Made by a program: the position numbers and the translations under genes | Notes under the pieces: model-generated | Told to the model about the DNA's origin: nothing | The model's database searches: none | Seen by the model: only the letters and a program-made list of their open reading frames with translations | Shown: piece by piece, positions 18,524 to 29,120 of the stretch | How positions within the stretch are numbered: position 1 is the first letter of the stretch | Layout of the letters: every line of letters begins with the position of its first letter | Origin: Lysobacteraceae bacterium NML93-0399 | Lineage (GTDB): Bacteria; Pseudomonadota; Gammaproteobacteria; Xanthomonadales; Xanthomonadaceae | Reading direction: 5' to 3' | NCBI GenBank assembly: GCA_002307375.1 | Contig: NTJI01000002.1 | Coordinates: 806,001 to 870,000, forward strand | DNA: 64,000 bases

Positions 18524-18991
18524 TTACAGCGTCATCCGAAGCAGGGTGACGCCCATGTTGATCGCGATCAGCGCAATCGGCGTCAGCAGTCCCAGCCCGA
18601 ACGCGAGCCAGACCGGTCGCGCCTTGACGCGCGCATGGCGACGCGCGGCCAGAGCAGATGACTGGAGAGCCACCGTCGCCAGAAGCGTCATCGCCAGCCA
18701 TGCGGCCCAAAGCATCATGGCCTCGATCTCCCCGGCAGGCAGAAGCGGAGCCGCAGCCATGGTGGCCGCCAATACCAGCAACGCGCCGACGATCGTCGCC
18801 ACGGCCAGACGGCCACGCCGCAAGGCATGGAAATTCATCGCCAGCAGAAGGCCGCCGCCCAAGACCGATCAGACGATCGTGGCAACGACGATCGAGCCAT
18901 ACCCGAACATCGGCGCCATCCGGCAATCGGCAGCGCGCGTGTCGAGCGACGACGCCGGCGGTGCGTAAGGATTGCGATCGTCCACAGGCAT
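18524..18991 (-). pseudogene. Small membrane-protein gene interrupted by an in-frame TGA
   Basis: From an ATG at 18991 the frame reads MPVDDRNPYAPPASSLD, a typical soluble start of small xanthomonad inner-membrane proteins. It then enters a hydrophobic segment (GYGSIVVATIV), meets TGA at codon 41 (18869-18871), and continues in the same frame as GGGLLLAMNFHALRRGRLAV with two or three more membrane helices to a TAA at 18524. The hydrophobic stretch spans the stop, so the two halves are one protein; the TGA could be a mutated TGG (Trp). A TTG three codons after the stop could start a 112-aa remnant. The function is unrecognised, and a sequencing error is possible. Confidence 0.7.
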
Positions 18992-19040
18992 CCATGCAAG
19001 CAGTGAGCGCTGCAGTCTAACGCGCACCCGAAACCGCCAC

Positions 19041-19069
19041 GAAAAAGCCCGCCTTTCGGCGGGCTTTTT
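19041..19069. terminator. Rho-independent terminator of rpoD (bidirectional)
   Basis: A strong stem (AGCCCGCC, loop TTTC, GGCGGGCT) is flanked by AAAA and TTTTT on either side, so it can act in both directions. On the minus strand it ends rpoD 20 bp after the stop codon. Confidence 0.9.
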
Positions 19070-19088
19070 CGTGTTACGCAGCCTCGAC

Positions 19089-20972
<1,884 letters not shown>

Positions 20973-21004
20973 GTGGCGCACACCGTTGTCAAAGTGAACC
21001 CGTA

Positions 21005-21013
21005 ATTATACCA
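21005..21013 (-). promoter_or_regulatory. Extended -10 promoter of rpoD
   Basis: On the minus strand the sequence reads TGGTATAAT, a consensus extended -10 (TGn-TATAAT), 32 nt before the rpoD ATG. The -35 area is not recognisable, as expected for extended -10 promoters. Confidence 0.6.
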
Positions 21014-21028
21014 GCTGCCAGGCCGGGA

Positions 21029-21466
21029 TCATGCCCTGAGCAGGAAGGTGACCGGGCCGTCATTGACCAGGCTGACCTCCATATGGGCGCCGAATCGCCC
21101 GGTTTCCACCCCCCGGTGGCGTGCCCGACAGACGGCCACCAGCTGATCGAAGATCCGTTCAGCCTCATCCGGCGGGGCGGCGGTGCTGAAGCCCGGCCGG
21201 TTGCCCGAGCGCGTGTCCGCGGCCAGGGTGAACTGGCTGACCAGCAGCAGCCCGCCGCCGGCATCCGCCAGCGAGCGGTTCATCCTGCCGTCTGCATCGC
21301 CGAAGACGCGGTAGGCCAGCAAACGGCCGGCCATGCGCTCGACCTGGGCGGGGCCGTCGCCGGGCTCGACGCCGATCAGGGCCAGCAGGCCGGGACCGGT
21401 CCGGCCGATGACCTCGCCGTCCACGCGGACCGCCGCCTCGGTGACGCGCTGGATCAGGGCGAGCAT
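21029..21466 (-). CDS. dtd: D-aminoacyl-tRNA deacylase
   Basis: Hydrolyses D-amino acids (and glycine mischarged on tRNA-Ala) from tRNAs. The 145-aa protein starts [19 protein letters not shown] and has the two family signatures [12 protein letters not shown] (SQxT motif) and the cis-Gly-Pro motif, here NDGPVTFLL near the C-terminus. The ATG at 21466 gives the standard length; an upstream extension is a non-family peptide. Located between nadE and rpoD on the same strand. The 214-bp upstream gap is filled by a composite repeat. Confidence 0.96.
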   Translation of the reverse strand: MLALIQRVTEAAVRVDGEVIGRTGPGLLALIGVEPGDGPAQVERMAGRLLAYRVFGDADGRMNRSLADAGGGLLLVSQFTLAADTRSGNRPGFSTAAPPDEAERIFDQLVAVCRARHRGVETGRFGAHMEVSLVNDGPVTFLLRA

Positions 21467-21488
21467 GCAGGATGCGCCACGGGTCGAA

Positions 21489-21646
21489 GCCCTCCCCCGC
21501 ACCGCGGGAGAGGGTTGGGTGGGGGCGATCCGTCGGATGAGAAAAACGCCGACGACGAGCGCGGGCCTCCCAGCCGGAGATTGTGCTCACCGCGATCGGA
21601 ACCTTCGCCCCCATCCCAACCTTCCCCCGCAAGCGGGGGAAGGGGC
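21489..21646. repeat. Composite palindromic repeat, copy A
   Basis: About 158 bp in the dtd-nadE gap. Each end is a C/G-rich hairpin (CCCTCCCCCGC...GCGGGAGAGGG, and CCTTCCCCCGC...GCGGGGGAAGG) next to TTGGGTGGGGGCGA or its ATCCCAAC counterpart, with a less conserved middle. Its reverse complement aligns along its length with copy B at 44639-44799, sharing both ends and the internal CGATCGCGG. It is a dispersed REP/BIME-like family; mobility and function are unknown. Confidence 0.7.
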
Positions 21647-21680
21647 AGTCTCCCGCTCGGATCACGAACCGCCCGAGTGC

Positions 21681-23318
21681 TCACCCCGGATACCGGTTGC
21701 TGATCGGATAGCGCCGTTCGCGCCCGAAGGCGCGGCGGGAGATCTTCGGTCCCGGCGCGCCCTGGTGGCGCTTCCATTCGCTGATGCGCACCAGACGCAG
21801 CACGCGGTCGGCCACGGCCGCGTCGAAGCCGGCGGCGACGATCTCGTCGCGCGACTCCTCCTCGTCGACGAAGCGGCGCAGGATCGCGTCGAGCACGTCG
21901 TAGGGCGGCAGCGAGTGCTCGTCGAGCTGGTCGGCACGCAGTTCGGCCGAGGGCGGCCGGGCGATCACCGCCGGCGGAATCACCGGCGCGCCGCCGACGG
22001 TGTTGCGCCACTTCGACAGCCCGAACACCTCGGTCTTGTAGAGGTCCTTGATCGGCGCATAGCCGCCGCACATGTCGCCGTAGATGGTGGCGTAGCCCAC
22101 CGCGTACTCGCTCTTGTTGCCGGTGGTCAGCAGCAGGCCGCCGTGCTTGTTCGACAGCGCCATCAGGATGGCGCCGCGGGTGCGCGACTGCAGGTTCTCC
22201 TCGGTCACGTCGACGTCCTTGCCTTCGAACGCGTCCGACAGAGCGTCCAGGAAACCCTGGAACGGCGCTTCGATGGGAATGGTCAACATGCGTACGCCCA
22301 GCGTCGCGCATTGCTCGGCGGCGAGGTCGTTGCTGAGATCGGCGGTGAAGCGCGAGGGCATGCGCACCGCGGTGACGTTCCCGGCGCCCAGCGCATCGAC
22401 CGCCATCGCCAGCACCACCGACGAATCGATGCCGCCCGACAGCCCCAGCCACACGTTCTGGAAGCCGTTCTTGAGGCAGTAATCGCGCGTCCCGCGCACC
22501 ACCGCGCGCCAGGCCAGCGCGTCGATGCTCTCGTCGCCGTCGTCGCGCCACAGCACCGGCGTGAACGCGCGCGTGTCCGCGTCGAAATCGACCACCAGCC
22601 ACTGGTCGTCGAACGCGACCGCGGCCGGATGCACGGTGCCATCGCCGTCGGCGACGACCGAGGCGCCGTCGAACACCAGCGCGTCCTGGCCACCGACGAC
22701 GTTGACGTAGGCCAGGGCCACGCCGCTCTCGCGTGTACGCTCGGCCAGCAGGGCGTCGCGCTGGCGGTGCTTGCCGCGCTCGTAGGGCGAGGCATTGGGC
22801 ACGACCACCACCGCCGCGCCCAGCGCCGCGGCATCGGCGAGGGGCTCGGGGAACCACAGGTCCTCGCAGACCAGCACGCCCACCGGCACGCCTTCCACAT
22901 CCACCACGCAGGGCTCGCCGTCAGGATCGACGTGGAAATAGCGGCGCTCGTCGAAGACGTTGTAGTTCGGCAGTTCGCGTTTGCGGTAGGTGCGCTCGAG
23001 CTTGCCGTCGCGCAGCACGCTGGCCGAGTTGTACAGCACGCTGCCGGCCGATTCGGGCCAGCCCACCACCGCGACGATGCCGTGCACGTCCTTGGCGACC
23101 TGCACCAGCGCCGCCTCGCAGTCGATGAGGAACGTCGGCCGCATCAGCAGGTCCTCGGGCGGATAGCCGCTGATCGCAAGCTCCGGGAACACCACCACGT
23201 GTGCGCCGAATTCGTCGCGCGCCTGCGCGATCATCTCGCCGATGCGCTGGGCGTTGCCGCCGACATCGCCGACGGGAAAATCGAACTGGGCCAGAGCGAT
23301 GCGAAGCGGACCGGTCAT
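21681..23318 (-). CDS. nadE: Glutamine-dependent NAD+ synthetase
   Basis: Makes NAD from nicotinate adenine dinucleotide. The 545-aa two-domain enzyme has an N-terminal nitrilase-type glutaminase with the catalytic triad Glu (VFPELAISGYPPEDLL), Lys (YRKRELPNYNVFDE) and Cys (VLVCEDLWFPEP), and a C-terminal synthetase with the PP-loop GLSGGIDSSVVLAM and TGNKSEYAVGY. Length and motifs fit the glutamine-using class, so ammonia is channelled internally. The ATG at 23318 is used. It lies downstream of the sucCD terminator. Confidence 0.96.
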   Translation of the reverse strand: MTGPLRIALAQFDFPVGDVGGNAQRIGEMIAQARDEFGAHVVVFPELAISGYPPEDLLMRPTFLIDCEAALVQVAKDVHGIVAVVGWPESAGSVLYNSASVLRDGKLERTYRKRELPNYNVFDERRYFHVDPDGEPCVVDVEGVPVGVLVCEDLWFPEPLADAAALGAAVVVVPNASPYERGKHRQRDALLAERTRESGVALAYVNVVGGQDALVFDGASVVADGDGTVHPAAVAFDDQWLVVDFDADTRAFTPVLWRDDGDESIDALAWRAVVRGTRDYCLKNGFQNVWLGLSGGIDSSVVLAMAVDALGAGNVTAVRMPSRFTADLSNDLAAEQCATLGVRMLTIPIEAPFQGFLDALSDAFEGKDVDVTEENLQSRTRGAILMALSNKHGGLLLTTGNKSEYAVGYATIYGDMCGGYAPIKDLYKTEVFGLSKWRNTVGGAPVIPPAVIARPPSAELRADQLDEHSLPPYDVLDAILRRFVDEEESRDEIVAAGFDAAVADRVLRLVRISEWKRHQGAPGPKISRRAFGRERRYPISNRYPG

Positions 23319-23400
23319 ATCGGATCACATGCAAAACGGAGCGACCATCATAGCCGCGCCTGCCCGAAGCGCCCGACGACACCGCAGGTGCCTTGCATGA

Positions 23401-23426
23401 AAAAGGCCGCCCGAAGGCGGCCTTTT
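23401..23426 (-). terminator. Terminator of the sucCD operon
   Basis: An AAAAGGCCGCC / GGCGGCCTTTT hairpin with a CGAA loop lies 24 bp past the sucD stop. On the minus strand it is followed by TTTTTCAT, a standard intrinsic terminator. Confidence 0.9.
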
Positions 23427-23449
23427 CCCGACGGCCCGAAGGGCGCGAC

Positions 23450-24322
23450 TTACTTGACCAGCGATGCGATCGCAGCGCCCAGATCGCCCGGCGAACGGAC
23501 GGTCTTCACGCCGGCCGCCTCCATCGCCTTGAACTTGCCTTCGGCCGTGCCCGAACCGCCCGAGGCGATCGCACCGGCGTGGCCCATGCGCTTGCCCGGA
23601 GGAGCCGACGCACCGGCGATGAAGCCGACGACCGGCTTCTTGACGTGGTTCTTGATGTACTCCGCGCCAGCCTCTTCGGCCGCGCCGCCGATCTCGCCGA
23701 CCATGATGATGCCCTCGGTCTGCGGGTCTTCGTTGAACAGCTTGAGGCTGTCGACGAAGTTCAGGCCGTTGATCGGGTCGCCGCCGATACCGATGACGGT
23801 CGACTGGCCCAGGCCCGCAGCCGTGGTCTGCTTGACCGCTTCATAGGTCAGCGTGCCCGAACGCGAGACGATGCCGATCTTGCCCGGGGTGTGGATGTGG
23901 CCCGGCATGATGCCGATCTTGCACTCGCCCGGAGTGATGATGCCGGGGCAGTTCGGACCGACCAGGACCACGTCCGGATGCTGCTTGAGCACGTTCTTGA
24001 CGCGCAGCATGTCGAGCACCGGAATGCCCTCGGTGATGCACACGATGACCTTGATGCCGGCCGCGGCCGCTTCGAGGATCGCGTCGGCCGCGAACGGCGG
24101 CGGCACGTAGATCACCGATGCATCGGCGCCGGTCGAGTCGACCGCTTCGCGCACGGTGTTGAACACCGGCAGTTCGATGTGCGTGGTGCCACCCTTGCCC
24201 GGCGTGACGCCGCCGACGACCTGGGTGCCGTACTCGACCATCTGGGTCGCATGGAAGGTGCCCTGCTGGCCGGTGAAGCCCTGCACGATCACCTTGGTGT
24301 TCTTGTTGATGAGGACGCTCAT
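23450..24322 (-). CDS. sucD: Succinyl-CoA synthetase alpha subunit
   Basis: With SucC, converts succinyl-CoA to succinate with substrate-level phosphorylation in the TCA cycle. The 290-aa subunit has the CoA-binding Rossmann domain ([15 protein letters not shown]), the ligase domain ([14 protein letters not shown]) and the phosphohistidine loop [16 protein letters not shown] with the catalytic His. Standard length. The gap to sucC is 110 bp, unusually long for this operon, because a REP doublet has been inserted. Confidence 0.98.
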   Translation of the reverse strand: MSVLINKNTKVIVQGFTGQQGTFHATQMVEYGTQVVGGVTPGKGGTTHIELPVFNTVREAVDSTGADASVIYVPPPFAADAILEAAAAGIKVIVCITEGIPVLDMLRVKNVLKQHPDVVLVGPNCPGIITPGECKIGIMPGHIHTPGKIGIVSRSGTLTYEAVKQTTAAGLGQSTVIGIGGDPINGLNFVDSLKLFNEDPQTEGIIMVGEIGGAAEEAGAEYIKNHVKKPVVGFIAGASAPPGKRMGHAGAIASGGSGTAEGKFKAMEAAGVKTVRSPGDLGAAIASLVK

Positions 24323-24340
24323 TGGAAATCCTGTGCTGTC

Positions 24341-24419
24341 GTGGGAGCGGCCCCGGCTGCGATGCCTCCGACTCCGTGACCGGAACGAAAAGGCATCGCG
24401 CGCAAGCGCGCTCCTACAG
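24341..24419. repeat. REP doublet between sucC and sucD
   Basis: Two inverted REP units about 25 bp long lie 26 bp apart: GTGGGAGCGGCCCCGGCTGC (24341-24360, running on into GATGCC) and the reverse unit GCATCGCGCGCAAGCGCGCT followed by CCTAC (24393-24417). The second is the xanthomonad REP headed by GTAG (GTAGGAGCGCGCTTGCGCGC on the other strand). The pair can form a long hairpin in the sucCD mRNA. Confidence 0.75.
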
Positions 24420-24432
24420 ATGATGTGTGGGC

Positions 24433-25593
24433 TTACGCGGCGGCCGCGACGACCTTCTTGGCGCCGTCGTTGATGTCGTCGGCCGGGGTGATCGCCAGGC
24501 CCGAGTCGGCGAGGAGCTGCTTGCCGGCTTCGACGTTCGTGCCTTCCAGACGCACCACGACCGGCACCTTGACGTCGACTTCCTTGACCGCGGCAATGAT
24601 GCCCTCGGCGATCATGTCGCAGCGGACGATGCCGCCGAAGATGTTGACGAAGATGGCCTTGACCTTGTCCGAGGACAGGATGAGCTTGAACGCCTCGGTC
24701 ACGCGCTCCTTGGTCGCGCCACCGCCCACGTCGAGGAAGTTCGCCGGCGAACCGCCGTTGAGCGAGATCACGTCCATCGTCGCCATGGCCAGGCCCGCAC
24801 CGTTGACCATGCAGCCGATGTTGCCGTCCATGGTCACGTAGTTCAGATCGAACTGGCTGGCGCGCACTTCGGCCTCGTCTTCCTGCGTGGTGTCACGCAT
24901 GGCGGCGAGATCCTTGTGGCGGAAGGTCGCGTTGTCGTCGGAGTTGACCTTGCCGTCGAGCGCGTAGAGGTTCTGGTCGTCGAGGATGGCGAGCGGGTTG
25001 AGCTCGACCAGGGCCAGATCCTTCGCGTTGAACAGCTTGTACAGGCCACCCATGATGCCGGCGAGCTGGTTCGACTGCTTCGCGGTCAGGCCCATCTTGA
25101 AGCCGATGTCGCGGCCCTGGTAGGGCTGGAAGCCTTCGACGAAGTCGACGGTCAGCGAGTGGATCTTCTCCGGGGTCTCGGCGGCCACCTGCTCGATGTC
25201 CACGCCACCCTCGCTGGAGACGATGTAGGTGATCGCGCGCGAGTCGCGGTCGACCAGCACCGACAGATACAGCTCCTTGACGATCTCACCGGCCGTGGTC
25301 ACCAGCACCTGGCTGATCGGCAGGGCGACGCCGGCCGACTGGTAGGTGGCCATCTTGGTGCCGATCATGTTGCCGGCCGCGGTCTTCACATCGTCGGTGG
25401 TCTTGCAGAACTTCACGCCGCCGGCCTTGCCGCGGCCACCGGCGTGGATCTGGGCCTTGACCATCCAGGGGCCTTCGCCCAGGGACTTGGCTGCTTCGAC
25501 TGCTTCGTCGGCGCTGGACGCGACGCGCCCGGCCGGCACGGGGATGCCGAAATCGGCAAACAACTGCTTCGCCTGGTATTCGTGGAAGTTCAT
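24433..25593 (-). CDS. sucC: Succinyl-CoA synthetase beta subunit
   Basis: The ATP-grasp subunit of succinyl-CoA synthetase, 386 aa. It starts [20 protein letters not shown], the invariant SucC N-terminus, followed by [16 protein letters not shown] (nucleotide loop) and [10 protein letters not shown]; the C-terminal CoA-ligase part contains [17 protein letters not shown]. The ATG at 25593 is clear. It is divergent from pilS (166 bp between starts), the neighbourhood known from Xanthomonas and Xylella. Confidence 0.98.
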   Translation of the reverse strand: MNFHEYQAKQLFADFGIPVPAGRVASSADEAVEAAKSLGEGPWMVKAQIHAGGRGKAGGVKFCKTTDDVKTAAGNMIGTKMATYQSAGVALPISQVLVTTAGEIVKELYLSVLVDRDSRAITYIVSSEGGVDIEQVAAETPEKIHSLTVDFVEGFQPYQGRDIGFKMGLTAKQSNQLAGIMGGLYKLFNAKDLALVELNPLAILDDQNLYALDGKVNSDDNATFRHKDLAAMRDTTQEDEAEVRASQFDLNYVTMDGNIGCMVNGAGLAMATMDVISLNGGSPANFLDVGGGATKERVTEAFKLILSSDKVKAIFVNIFGGIVRCDMIAEGIIAAVKEVDVKVPVVVRLEGTNVEAGKQLLADSGLAITPADDINDGAKKVVAAAA

Positions 25594-25730
25594 GTGGGGT
25601 CCGTACGGAAAGGAAATGACGCCGGCCGGCGGGCGGCGCATGGAGCGCGGCAGGCCGACGGGGTCCGCTATTCTCGCCCAGACCGCCGCGGCGGGCAAAA
25701 CCGCCGCCCTGCGGGCCCCGGGGCGACGCC

Positions 25731-25736
25731 TATACT
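25731..25736 (+). promoter_or_regulatory. -10 box (TATACT) upstream of pilS
   Basis: TATACT lies 24 nt before the first usable pilS start. No -35 match was found. Confidence 0.4.
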
Positions 25737-25759
25737 CGGCCGTCCGGCTCCGATGGATC

Positions 25760-27382
25760 GTGCCTGTGCCCCTGTCCGCAGCCCCCGCACTGCCCCCGTC
25801 GCTGCTGCAGCGCGAACTGTCGTTGTTCGCGCTCTACCGCGTGCTTGAAGCCGCGCTGCTGGCGCTGCTGGTGTTCAGCCCGTGGGGCGCGGCACTCGGC
25901 GAGGTGATCGATGCGCCGGTGGCGATCTCGGTCAGCATCGGCTATCTCGTCGCCTCGGTCGGCCTGCTGCTGCATGCGCGCAGGCCGGGCGTCGACTTCG
26001 CGGCCCATGCGGTGGTCGGCGTCGGCGTCGACATCGCGGTGGCCACGCTGGCCACGCACGCCATCCCCGAGGTCGCGCCCGGCATCGCGATGCTGCTGCT
26101 GTTCAATATCGGCGCCGCATCGCTGTTCGTGACCCTCCGCACCAGCCTGCTGATCGCGTCGGCCGCGTCGGCCGCGCTGCTGGCCGAGCGCGCGGTGGGT
26201 CTGCTGGGAACTGGCACCTTCGACCGGCCGTTTGCCGAGATGCTGATGTTCGCGCTCGGCATCTTCGCCGCCGCCACACTGACCCGTCAGCTGGGCAAGC
26301 AGGTACGCGAGACCCAGGCGCTGGCCGACCGCCGCGGCGCGGAGGTGGCGAACCTGGCCGAGATCAACGAGCTGATCATCCGCCGCATGCAGACCGGCGT
26401 ACTGCTGGTCGACGGCACCGGGCACATCCGCCTGACCAACGAGGCGGCGTTGCTGCTGCTGGGCGACAGCGACACACCCGGCGAGAATGGCGTGCATGGC
26501 CGGACGCTGTCGCAGCTGGCGCCTGCGCTGGCGATGCGTCTGGCCGAATGGCTCCGCAGCGGCAGCACCGACAGCGCGCCGCTGACGTTGCGCGAGCACA
26601 CCGATGTGATGCCGCGCTTCGTGCGCCTGCTGGCCGAAAGCGACAGCACGCTGGTGTTCCTCGACGACACCTCGCTGGTGTCACGCCGGGCCGAGTCGCT
26701 GACGTTGGCGACGATGGGCCGGTTTTCGGCCAGCCTCGCCCACGAGATCCGCAACCCGCTGGCGGCGATCAGCTATGCGACCCAACTGCTCGAGGAATCG
26801 GACCAGATCGGCGAGGCAGACCGTCGCCTGCTGCAGATCATCCACCAGCAGTGCGTGCGCACCAACGGCATCGTCGAGAGCGTGCTGGGCCTGGCGCGCC
26901 GCGAGCGCGCGCGGCCCGAGCATGTGGACCTGGTCGCCGCCGCGCACGCCTTCGTGCAGGACTACCGGCTGGTCGTCGCCGAGGACAATGCCGAGCTGAA
27001 GATCAGCTGCGACACCCCGACGCTGCGCGCGGTGTTCGACCCGCGCCACCTGCACCAGGTGCTCACCGCGCTGGTCAACAACGCGGTGCGCTACGGCCGC
27101 ATGCCCGGCGAACCGGCGCGCATCACCCTGCGCATCGAGCCGGGCGGCGAGCGCGCGACGCTCAGCGTGCTCGACCGCGGACCCGGCGTGCCGGACGCGG
27201 TCGCCGCGCAGCTGTTCCGTCCGTTCTTCACCACGTCCGAAAGCGGCACGGGTCTGGGCCTCTACATCGCCCACGAGCTGTGCCGGGCCAACGAGGCGCA
27301 TCTCGAATATGTCGCCGTGCCGGCGGGCGGTGCGTGCTTCCGCATCACCCTGGCCGCGCGGCACGGTCTGTTGCGGCGCTAG
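25760..27382 (+). CDS. pilS: PilS-type sensor histidine kinase
   Basis: A 540-aa membrane kinase. The N-terminal 180 residues contain about six hydrophobic helices ([18 protein letters not shown] onward), followed by a PAS domain ([18 protein letters not shown]), HisKA with [20 protein letters not shown] (20 residues; phospho-His at residue 328) and HATPase_c with N ([12 protein letters not shown]), G1 (DRGPGVPD) and G2 ([12 protein letters not shown]) boxes. Six helices plus one PAS and the sucC neighbour fit PilS, the sensor for sigma-54-dependent pilA transcription. GTG at 25760 or 25766 are equal options. The expected pilR does not follow; instead there are convergent unrelated genes. Confidence 0.82.
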   Translation: MPVPLSAAPALPPSLLQRELSLFALYRVLEAALLALLVFSPWGAALGEVIDAPVAISVSIGYLVASVGLLLHARRPGVDFAAHAVVGVGVDIAVATLATHAIPEVAPGIAMLLLFNIGAASLFVTLRTSLLIASAASAALLAERAVGLLGTGTFDRPFAEMLMFALGIFAAATLTRQLGKQVRETQALADRRGAEVANLAEINELIIRRMQTGVLLVDGTGHIRLTNEAALLLLGDSDTPGENGVHGRTLSQLAPALAMRLAEWLRSGSTDSAPLTLREHTDVMPRFVRLLAESDSTLVFLDDTSLVSRRAESLTLATMGRFSASLAHEIRNPLAAISYATQLLEESDQIGEADRRLLQIIHQQCVRTNGIVESVLGLARRERARPEHVDLVAAAHAFVQDYRLVVAEDNAELKISCDTPTLRAVFDPRHLHQVLTALVNNAVRYGRMPGEPARITLRIEPGGERATLSVLDRGPGVPDAVAAQLFRPFFTTSESGTGLGLYIAHELCRANEAHLEYVAVPAGGACFRITLAARHGLLRR

Positions 27383-27401
27383 GACCGGCCGCGGCGTCCG
27401 C

Positions 27402-27836
27402 TCATTCGGCCGCCGGCGCCCTGGGCTGCGGCGCGAGCGACACCGGCACCACCCGCAGTTCGGTCGCCGCCCCGTCCAGCCGCGGCGCGGCCTCGATCTG
27501 ACTGCCCTCGACCGGCACCGCGCCATGCGGGCTGGACTGGCTGACCACGCGGACCAGTTCGGTCGAACCGTCCGGCCATACGACCCGGAACGTGCTGCCC
27601 GGCGGCAGGGCCAAAAACGGCGTGGCGCTCTGCGCGCGGTACAGCGCCGCCACCTGGGCCGCGCCGAGCTGGCGTTGCTCCAGTGGCGCGGCCGTGCTGG
27701 TGTCCTTGACCCCGGCGAGCCTGCGGTAGTTGTCGCCGACCGCGTCGACGACGACGCCGGCGACTGCGACCGAATAACCGACGAACAGGGCCGCCCAGAG
27801 CCAGAAGCGGAGTTTGCGGGGGAGCGTGCGTTTCAT
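27402..27836 (-). CDS. Uncharacterised membrane-anchored protein
   Basis: I do not recognise this 144-aa protein. It has a basic N-terminus (MKRTLPRKLRF), one membrane helix (about residues 11-31, WLWAALFVGYSVAVAGVVVD), then a periplasmic-type region with a small beta-rich part (FLALPPGSTFRVVWPDGSTE) and a Pro/Ala tail. Topology suggests most of it is outside the inner membrane. The ATG at 27836 overlaps the stop of the next upstream gene by 4 nt (ATGA), so the two form a coupled pair and probably act together. It converges with pilS 19 bp away. Confidence 0.6.
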   Translation of the reverse strand: MKRTLPRKLRFWLWAALFVGYSVAVAGVVVDAVGDNYRRLAGVKDTSTAAPLEQRQLGAAQVAALYRAQSATPFLALPPGSTFRVVWPDGSTELVRVVSQSSPHGAVPVEGSQIEAAPRLDGAATELRVVPVSLAPQPRAPAAE

Positions 27837-28801
27837 GGCATCACCATTCCAAGCAGTTGCCGGGGCGCGGGGGCGCCCTCGACCAGGGTCTTCTTCATGC
27901 GGTCGATCTCGTCGGCGCCCTGACGCGGCACCGCCGCGTCGAGCACGAAGCTCGAAAAGTCCTGCCGCGCATCGCGCGCGCAGACGCCGCCATTGGCGCA
28001 GTGTTCGGTCATCAGCGCGCCGTCGCCGCTGCAGTCCAGACCGAGGTCGCAGGCCGCCAGCAGCCACGCCAGTTGGCTGGCCTGGGTGCCGGCCACGGTA
28101 TCGGCGAGTGCGACATCGCCGCTCGCCGCCACACCCATCGCCGGTGACAGCGCGACGAAGGCCTCGGGATCGCGTGAGGTCTGTACGCGGTCGACCAGAT
28201 CGCGCCGGTAGTCCATGTCCTCGTGCAGCGGTGTGCCCATCGCCAGCAGCGCGGCTTCGGCGGCCAGACTGCCGGCCTCGGCCGCATCGCGGCGCTGCTC
28301 GACCAGTTGCACGAAAGTCGGCGCATCGGCCGGCGCGAACCGGCCGCAGCGCGTGCCGATGCGCTCACGCGCCGTGCCCAGCGCGCGCGCGGCGTCCAGC
28401 GCCATCGCATCGATGAGTGCGCTGTCGCGGCCGAAGCCCGCGGGGTCGCGCGCGAAGCCGGCGCAGTATTCGTCGACACGGCTCAGCAGCCAGCGCGCTT
28501 CGCCATCGCCGGCCAGCGCCAGCGGCTGCAGACGCTGGCGGAACGCGAACAGGTCCGGCGCGCGCTCGAACTCGCGCTGCAACCGGACGGCCGAGCGTGG
28601 CGCCTGCGCGCCGAAGGGCTCGGTTTCGCGGTGCAAACCGGGTCCGCCGGCGAAGGGGGCGGCAGCGGATCGGTCATCGGGCATCGCCCAGTCATCGGCC
28701 ACCGGGTCGACTGCCGCGCCGGGCGCGGACGGACGCCACGTCGCCAGGGTGGCGACGAGCAGGCCGAGCAGGGCGATGGCGATGCACACACGACGAGTCA
28801 C
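27833..28801 (-). CDS. Uncharacterised protein with N-terminal membrane anchor
   Basis: A 322-aa protein of unknown function. The GTG at 28801 follows AGGA by 6 nt and gives VTRRVCIAIALLGLLVATLA, a signal peptide or anchor; an ATG at 28852 would put 17 extra residues in front and has a poorer site. The rest is helical, Ala- and Asp-rich, with repeated helix-pair segments (about residues 70-300) and scattered cysteines near the C-terminus (CDLGLDC, HCANGGVC) that could form disulphides in the periplasm. It is coupled to the 144-aa gene by an ATGA overlap. Confidence 0.6.
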   Translation of the reverse strand: MTRRVCIAIALLGLLVATLATWRPSAPGAAVDPVADDWAMPDDRSAAAPFAGGPGLHRETEPFGAQAPRSAVRLQREFERAPDLFAFRQRLQPLALAGDGEARWLLSRVDEYCAGFARDPAGFGRDSALIDAMALDAARALGTARERIGTRCGRFAPADAPTFVQLVEQRRDAAEAGSLAAEAALLAMGTPLHEDMDYRRDLVDRVQTSRDPEAFVALSPAMGVAASGDVALADTVAGTQASQLAWLLAACDLGLDCSGDGALMTEHCANGGVCARDARQDFSSFVLDAAVPRQGADEIDRMKKTLVEGAPAPRQLLGMVMP

Positions 28802-29120
28802 GCGGAATCCTGCGGTGGCGTGCCACCGGAGCGCGGGCCCGGCATGGCCCATTGCCCTTGTGGCGACGGCGCGATTCTAGCCGACGCCCGGCCCGGCGCC
28901 GCCTGCCGTGCGTCGCAGCGTCGCCGCGTGACATCGCAGTCCACGGGCGCCCGTCCGACGTCGTCCCCACGCCGCTGAAGCGCCCCGACCTGCCCGGCTT
29001 CACACGGCGCGCTACAGCCCGCCCTCGATCTTGGCCGCGCCTCCCGCATCCGCAGCGGGAGCGGGCCATCCGCGCGTCGGATGAGGCCGGCGCCGGAGCG
29101 CCGACGACACAGGCAGGCCG
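28802..29120. other. 319-bp divergent intergenic region
   Basis: Separates the uncharacterised minus-strand pair from the DUF3182 gene. I see no coding sequence. One imperfect hairpin (CTCCCGCATCCGCAGCGGGAG, 29040-29060) is the only notable structure. Promoters for both directions must lie here, but no clear -10/-35 pair stands out. Confidence 0.5.

Noticed and set aside
18863..18995. Selenocysteine or recoding at the TGA of the broken membrane gene.
   Set aside because: The codon is inside a hydrophobic helix with no neighbouring redox motif, and no SECIS-like hairpin is evident directly after it. A nonsense change or sequencing error is simpler.
29040..29090. A third copy of the composite repeat (hairpin CTCCCGCATCCGCAGCGGGAG followed by GCGTCGGATGAG).
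   Set aside because: The hairpin arms and the G-rich block do not align with copies A and B; only the GTCGGATGAG stretch is shared, which is too short.
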